17,157 bases of DNA from contig JAIRSV010000029.1 in assembly GCA_031255275.1 (NCBI GenBank), positions 1 to 17,157 of the forward strand. The letters are read 5' to 3'. Shown here in pieces: positions 13,942 to 17,157 of the stretch; positions within the stretch are counted from its first letter, which is position 1, and each line of letters begins with the position of its first letter. The notes under the pieces were generated by a model. It saw only the letters and a list, made by a program, of their open reading frames with translations. It had not been told where the DNA came from and did not search any database. The DNA comes from Proteiniphilum sp. Its GTDB lineage: Bacteria; Bacteroidota; Bacteroidia; Bacteroidales; Dysgonomonadaceae. The position numbers were made by a program, and so were the translations under genes.

Positions 13942-15320
13942 AACAAAAAACATTACAGAACAGCTTCACGCTAAGCGGCGTAGGCCTTCACACGGGATTG
14001 GATATTATAGTAACGTTCAATCCCGCGCCTGTGGATTACGGATATAAGATAAAGAGGGTCGACCTGGAGAATCAGCCCGTAATAGAAGCGCTGGCCGAAA
14101 ATGTGGTGAATACGCAGCGGGGAACGGTAATCGGAAAGGGGGATGCCACCGTGAGTACCATCGAACACGGACTTTCCGCACTGTTTGCCCTGGGTGTAGA
14201 CAACTGTCTGATGGAAGTCAATGCGTCCGAATTTCCCATCCTCGACGGAAGCGCCCTCGAGTATGTGAAGGAGATCCGCAGGGCAGGTATTGTGGAACAG
14301 AATAAGGATAAGGATTTTTATGTCGTGCGCAAGAAGATAGAAGTGTCCGATCCGGAGACCGGTTCAAAGCTGGCACTGTTACCCGACGATTCGTTTTGCG
14401 TCAACTCCTTCATAGAATTCAATTCACAGTTTATCCCCAACCAGTCGGCGTCGATGGACTCCGTGACCGATTTTGAAACGGAGATTGCTCCATCACGCAC
14501 ATTCGTCTTTGTACGGGATATTCAGCAGCTGCGCAAAGCAGGGCTTATCAAGGGAGGAAACCTGGACAATGCAATTGTGATCTACGAAAAGAAGCTGTCG
14601 CAGAAGGAACTGGATGATATTGCCGATGAACTGAATGTACCGCATCATGATGCCGAGGAACTGGGTTATCTGAATAACCGAGAACTGATGTTTCCCAACG
14701 AACCGGCGCGCCACAAGCTTCTCGACGTTATCGGCGACATGGCGCTTATCGGGAAGCCGATCAAAGGACGGCTCATCGCCACGCGTCCGGGGCACAGGAT
14801 CAACAATCAGCTGACGCGGCTGATCCGCAGAGATATTAAGCTCAACGAAGTGCAGCCACCCGTTTATGATCCTGCCAGGGAACCGGTCATGGATAATAAC
14901 CGTATCCGCGAACTGTTGCCTCACCGTTATCCATTCCTGATGGTGGACAAGATTATACAAATGACGGACAAGTATATTGTAGGGGTAAAAAATATTACGA
15001 CGAACGAGCCCTTTTTTGTCGGGCACTTTCCGCAGGAGCCGGTGATGCCGGGTGTACTGCAGATAGAGGCGATGGCACAGACGGGAGGATTGCTCGTCCT
15101 TGCCGGACTGGATGAGCCGGAAAGATATTCCACCTATTTTCTCAAAATCGATAACGTGAAGTTCAGACACAAAGTGGTTCCGGGGGATACCGTTATCTTC
15201 AGGGTAGAGCTTACCACTGAATTGCGCAGGGGGATTGCTACTATGCGCGGACTGGCCTTCCTCGGAGAGAGGGTGGTCTCGGAAGCCGATTTCACGGCAC
15301 AAATCATTAAAAACAAATAA
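13938..15320 (+). CDS. lpxC-fabZ: Fused LpxC deacetylase / FabZ dehydratase
   Basis: Bifunctional enzyme. Residues 1-300 are LpxC, the zinc-dependent deacetylase that commits UDP-3-O-acyl-GlcNAc to lipid A. Residues about 320-460 are FabZ, the 3-hydroxyacyl-ACP dehydratase of fatty acid synthesis. LpxC landmarks: Glu76-His77 in STIEHGLSAL, zinc ligands His259 and Asp263 in EPARHKLLD, and His286 in RPGHRINN. FabZ landmarks: LLPHRYPFLMVD (327-338), catalytic His363 in VGHFPQEPVMPG and Glu377 in IEAMAQ. The fusion is a known feature of Bacteroidota. The start is GTG at 13938; no in-frame ATG precedes the conserved N-terminus (KQKTLQNSFTLSGVGLHTG). lpxA follows after 19 bases, so the two are probably in one operon. 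Confidence 0.96.
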   Translation: MKQKTLQNSFTLSGVGLHTGLDIIVTFNPAPVDYGYKIKRVDLENQPVIEALAENVVNTQRGTVIGKGDATVSTIEHGLSALFALGVDNCLMEVNASEFPILDGSALEYVKEIRRAGIVEQNKDKDFYVVRKKIEVSDPETGSKLALLPDDSFCVNSFIEFNSQFIPNQSASMDSVTDFETEIAPSRTFVFVRDIQQLRKAGLIKGGNLDNAIVIYEKKLSQKELDDIADELNVPHHDAEELGYLNNRELMFPNEPARHKLLDVIGDMALIGKPIKGRLIATRPGHRINNQLTRLIRRDIKLNEVQPPVYDPAREPVMDNNRIRELLPHRYPFLMVDKIIQMTDKYIVGVKNITTNEPFFVGHFPQEPVMPGVLQIEAMAQTGGLLVLAGLDEPERYSTYFLKIDNVKFRHKVVPGDTVIFRVELTTELRRGIATMRGLAFLGERVVSEADFTAQIIKNK

Positions 15321-15339
15321 GATAAAATTATCCGGGTAT

Positions 15340-16128
15340 ATGAATAGTGTTTCTTCTTTAGCTTATGTACATCCCGATGCCAGACTTGGGGACGGTGTGA
15401 TTGTAGAACCTTTTGCCTGTATCGACGGCAATACGGAAATAGGAGACGGTTCGCGGATTATGTCTCATGCTACGGTGCTGTACGGGGCGCGTATCGGGAA
15501 AAACTGTACCGTTTTTCCTCACGCCACGGTAGGCGGCATTCCGCAGGATCTCAAGTTCTGGGGTGAAAATACGGAGGCGATCATTGGGGATAATACTATC
15601 ATACGCGAATGTGCTACGGTGAACAGAGGGACTGCCTCGAGGGGTTTCACGAAGGTGGGAACCAATTGCCTGATCATGGCTTACAGCCACGTGGCGCACG
15701 ATTGTGTGCTGAACAATCATGTGATCCTGGGCAATTCCACCCAGCTGGCCGGCGAGGTAGAGATTGACGATTATGCGATTATCAGCGGAGGGGCGCTGGT
15801 ACACCAGTTTACCCGAATCGGCGCTCATGTGATGATACAGGGCGGATCCAAAATAGGGAAGGATATTCCTCCCTACGTCATGGTGGGACGGGAGCCGATC
15901 ACGTTTGTAGGGCTGAACGTAATCGGGCTGAGACGCAGGAATTTTGCCAGTGAACGGATCAATTCCATTCAGGAAATATACCGTTACCTGTATCAGTCCG
16001 GCTACAACATCTCGCAGGCGACGGAGCGGATCCAGAAAGAATTGCCTGAAACGGAGGATCGTAACCGCGTCCTGGAATTTATTCGTTCGTCGAGCCGCGG
16101 CATCGTCCGGGGGAGCATGGAGGGTTAA
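15340..16128 (+). CDS. lpxA: UDP-N-acetylglucosamine acyltransferase LpxA
   Basis: First step of lipid A synthesis: transfers a 3-hydroxyacyl chain from ACP to UDP-GlcNAc. The protein is a left-handed beta-helix of hexapeptide repeats (about 5-185) with a C-terminal helical domain (200-262). Catalytic His120 and His117 are in YSHVAHDCVL (115-124). The start at 15340 (MNSVSSLAYVHPDARLG) gives 262 residues, the usual length. The frame remains open upstream to 15235 inside fabZ, but that part has no LpxA similarity. It is followed after five bases by the agmatine-deiminase-like gene. Confidence 0.96.
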   Translation: MNSVSSLAYVHPDARLGDGVIVEPFACIDGNTEIGDGSRIMSHATVLYGARIGKNCTVFPHATVGGIPQDLKFWGENTEAIIGDNTIIRECATVNRGTASRGFTKVGTNCLIMAYSHVAHDCVLNNHVILGNSTQLAGEVEIDDYAIISGGALVHQFTRIGAHVMIQGGSKIGKDIPPYVMVGREPITFVGLNVIGLRRRNFASERINSIQEIYRYLYQSGYNISQATERIQKELPETEDRNRVLEFIRSSSRGIVRGSMEG

Positions 16129-16133
16129 CGCGT

Positions 16134-17156
16134 ATGGCCGGCACTGTTTTCCCGGCGGAGTGGTATCCGCAGAGCGCCGTGCAGGTTACCTGGCCGCACC
16201 GGGGTATGGACTGGGCGAGAGATCTGGATGAGGTTACGGCCTGTTGCGTCGCCTTCGCGAGGGAGATTCTCAGGAGGGAAAGGCTGCTGGTTGTATGCAG
16301 TGATGCGGGTGAGGTAGAGAGGCATTTTTCGCGGGATGAGCGGAGGAACCTTATCCCCGTCGAGATGGAGAGTAACGACAGCTGGACGCGGGATCACGGG
16401 GCGATTTCGCTCTTTGTCGATGACAGACCGGTCATTTCGGATTTCGGTTTCAACGGATGGGGACTGAAATTCGCTGCCGACCGTGATAACCTGATTACGG
16501 CCAAACTGTTTGAAAAAGCCCTGTTCCGGCCCGAAGTGGCCCGTCACAATCATTTGAACTTTATCCTGGAGGGAGGTTCCGTAGAATCGGACGGAAGAGG
16601 TACCGTCCTCACCACGGCGCGCTGCCTTCTGGCTCCCAACCGCAATCAGCCGATGACGGAGGGGGAAATCGAACGGTTCCTGAAACGGAGTCTGGGGGTC
16701 GAACGTATTCTGTGGCTCCGCCACGGATACCTGGCGGGCGATGATACCGACGGTCATGTCGATACGCTTGCGCGCTTCTGCGACGGGCGGACCATTGCTT
16801 ATGTGAAGTGTGACGATCCCGGCGACGGGCATTACGGGGAACTGAAGGCGATGGAAAGGGAACTGGAATCGTTTGCGGCGTACGACGGCCGTCCCTATCG
16901 CCTGATCGCGCTGCCGATGGCTGATCCCGTCTGGTGTGACGGAGAACGTCTGCCGGCCACGTATGCCAATTTTCTGATTATTAACGACGCGGTGCTGATC
17001 CCGTTCTACGGCACGGGGAAGGATCTGATTGCGAAGAGGCAGTTGCAGAAGGCCTTTCCCGACCACGAGGCCATCGGCGTGGACTGCCGGCCGCTTATCC
17101 GGCAGCACGGTTCGCTGCATTGCATGACCATGCAGTTCCCCATCGGATTTCTTTGA
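16134..17156 (+). CDS. aguA: Agmatine deiminase / peptidylarginine deiminase-family protein
   Basis: Member of the Porphyromonas-type PAD/agmatine deiminase family, most likely converting agmatine to N-carbamoylputrescine for putrescine synthesis. Active-site landmarks: NDSWTRDHG (81-89), LEGGSVESDG (145-154), GDDTDGHVDT (202-211) with His208, and the nucleophile Cys330 in HGSLHCMTMQ (325-334). No signal peptide is visible, which favours a cytosolic agmatine deiminase over a secreted peptidylarginine deiminase. At 340 residues it is complete, ending one base before the window edge. It lies five bases after lpxA, so co-transcription with lipid A genes is likely, though a functional link is not obvious. 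The substrate assignment rests on family knowledge. Confidence 0.88.
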   Translation: MAGTVFPAEWYPQSAVQVTWPHRGMDWARDLDEVTACCVAFAREILRRERLLVVCSDAGEVERHFSRDERRNLIPVEMESNDSWTRDHGAISLFVDDRPVISDFGFNGWGLKFAADRDNLITAKLFEKALFRPEVARHNHLNFILEGGSVESDGRGTVLTTARCLLAPNRNQPMTEGEIERFLKRSLGVERILWLRHGYLAGDDTDGHVDTLARFCDGRTIAYVKCDDPGDGHYGELKAMERELESFAAYDGRPYRLIALPMADPVWCDGERLPATYANFLIINDAVLIPFYGTGKDLIAKRQLQKAFPDHEAIGVDCRPLIRQHGSLHCMTMQFPIGFL

Positions 17157-17157
17157 T

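Noticed and set aside
15235..15339. N-terminal extension of LpxA from 15235
   Set aside because: It overlaps the FabZ coding end, and the standard 262-residue LpxA begins at 15340.

Overview
The window looks like a chromosomal segment from a member of the Bacteroidota, most likely order Bacteroidales. Four things point there: lpxC and fabZ are fused into one reading frame; several genes are preceded by the Bacteroidota -7 box TAnnTTTG instead of sigma70-type boxes; Shine-Dalgarno sites are mostly weak or missing; and two lipoproteins have short Bacteroidota-like signal peptides. The genus cannot be fixed from this sequence alone.

Layout. Positions 1-837 hold no credible gene. They are packed with palindromic repeats: a 60-bp element in three full copies and one truncated copy, plus shorter hairpins. 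Next is a solitary GH88 unsaturated glucuronyl hydrolase lipoprotein (838-2061, +). It converges on two minus-strand genes: a repeat-containing surface lipoprotein (2253-3605) and an unrecognised 283-residue protein (3682-4533). A divergent AT-rich spacer leads to the RNase P RNA gene rnpB (about 4894-5256, +) and a YihY/BrkB-type membrane protein (5295-6857). The MlaE-MlaF lipid-transport ABC pair (6905-8479) follows. After an 82-bp spacer with an 11-bp tandem repeat come sufC, sufD and sufS (8562-11900), without sufB. A spacer carries a 23-bp tandem-repeat array with inverted flanking arms, then a minus-strand tRNA-Pro(GGG) with its own promoter and terminator. The last third holds lpxD, lpxC-fabZ and lpxA, followed by an agmatine-deiminase-family gene (12691-17156).

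How the genes fit together. Much of the window concerns the cell envelope. LpxA, LpxC and LpxD carry out the three acylation/deacetylation steps at the start of lipid A synthesis, and FabZ supplies beta-hydroxyacyl-ACP metabolism to both lipid A and phospholipid synthesis. MlaE-MlaF is the membrane engine of a lipid transporter between the two membranes. SufC-SufD-SufS assemble Fe-S clusters. rnpB and the tRNA gene are housekeeping RNAs.

The protein-coding genes are mostly conserved core genes. I did not find a convincing new multi-gene system. The least explained material is non-coding: the palindromic repeat cluster at 1-700, the 23-bp array with inverted arms at about 11965-12247, the tandem repeat and imperfect palindrome in front of sufC, and a tiny ORF that overlaps the GTG start of lpxC-fabZ. 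The minus-strand lipoprotein/unknown gene pair is the least characterised protein-coding part.
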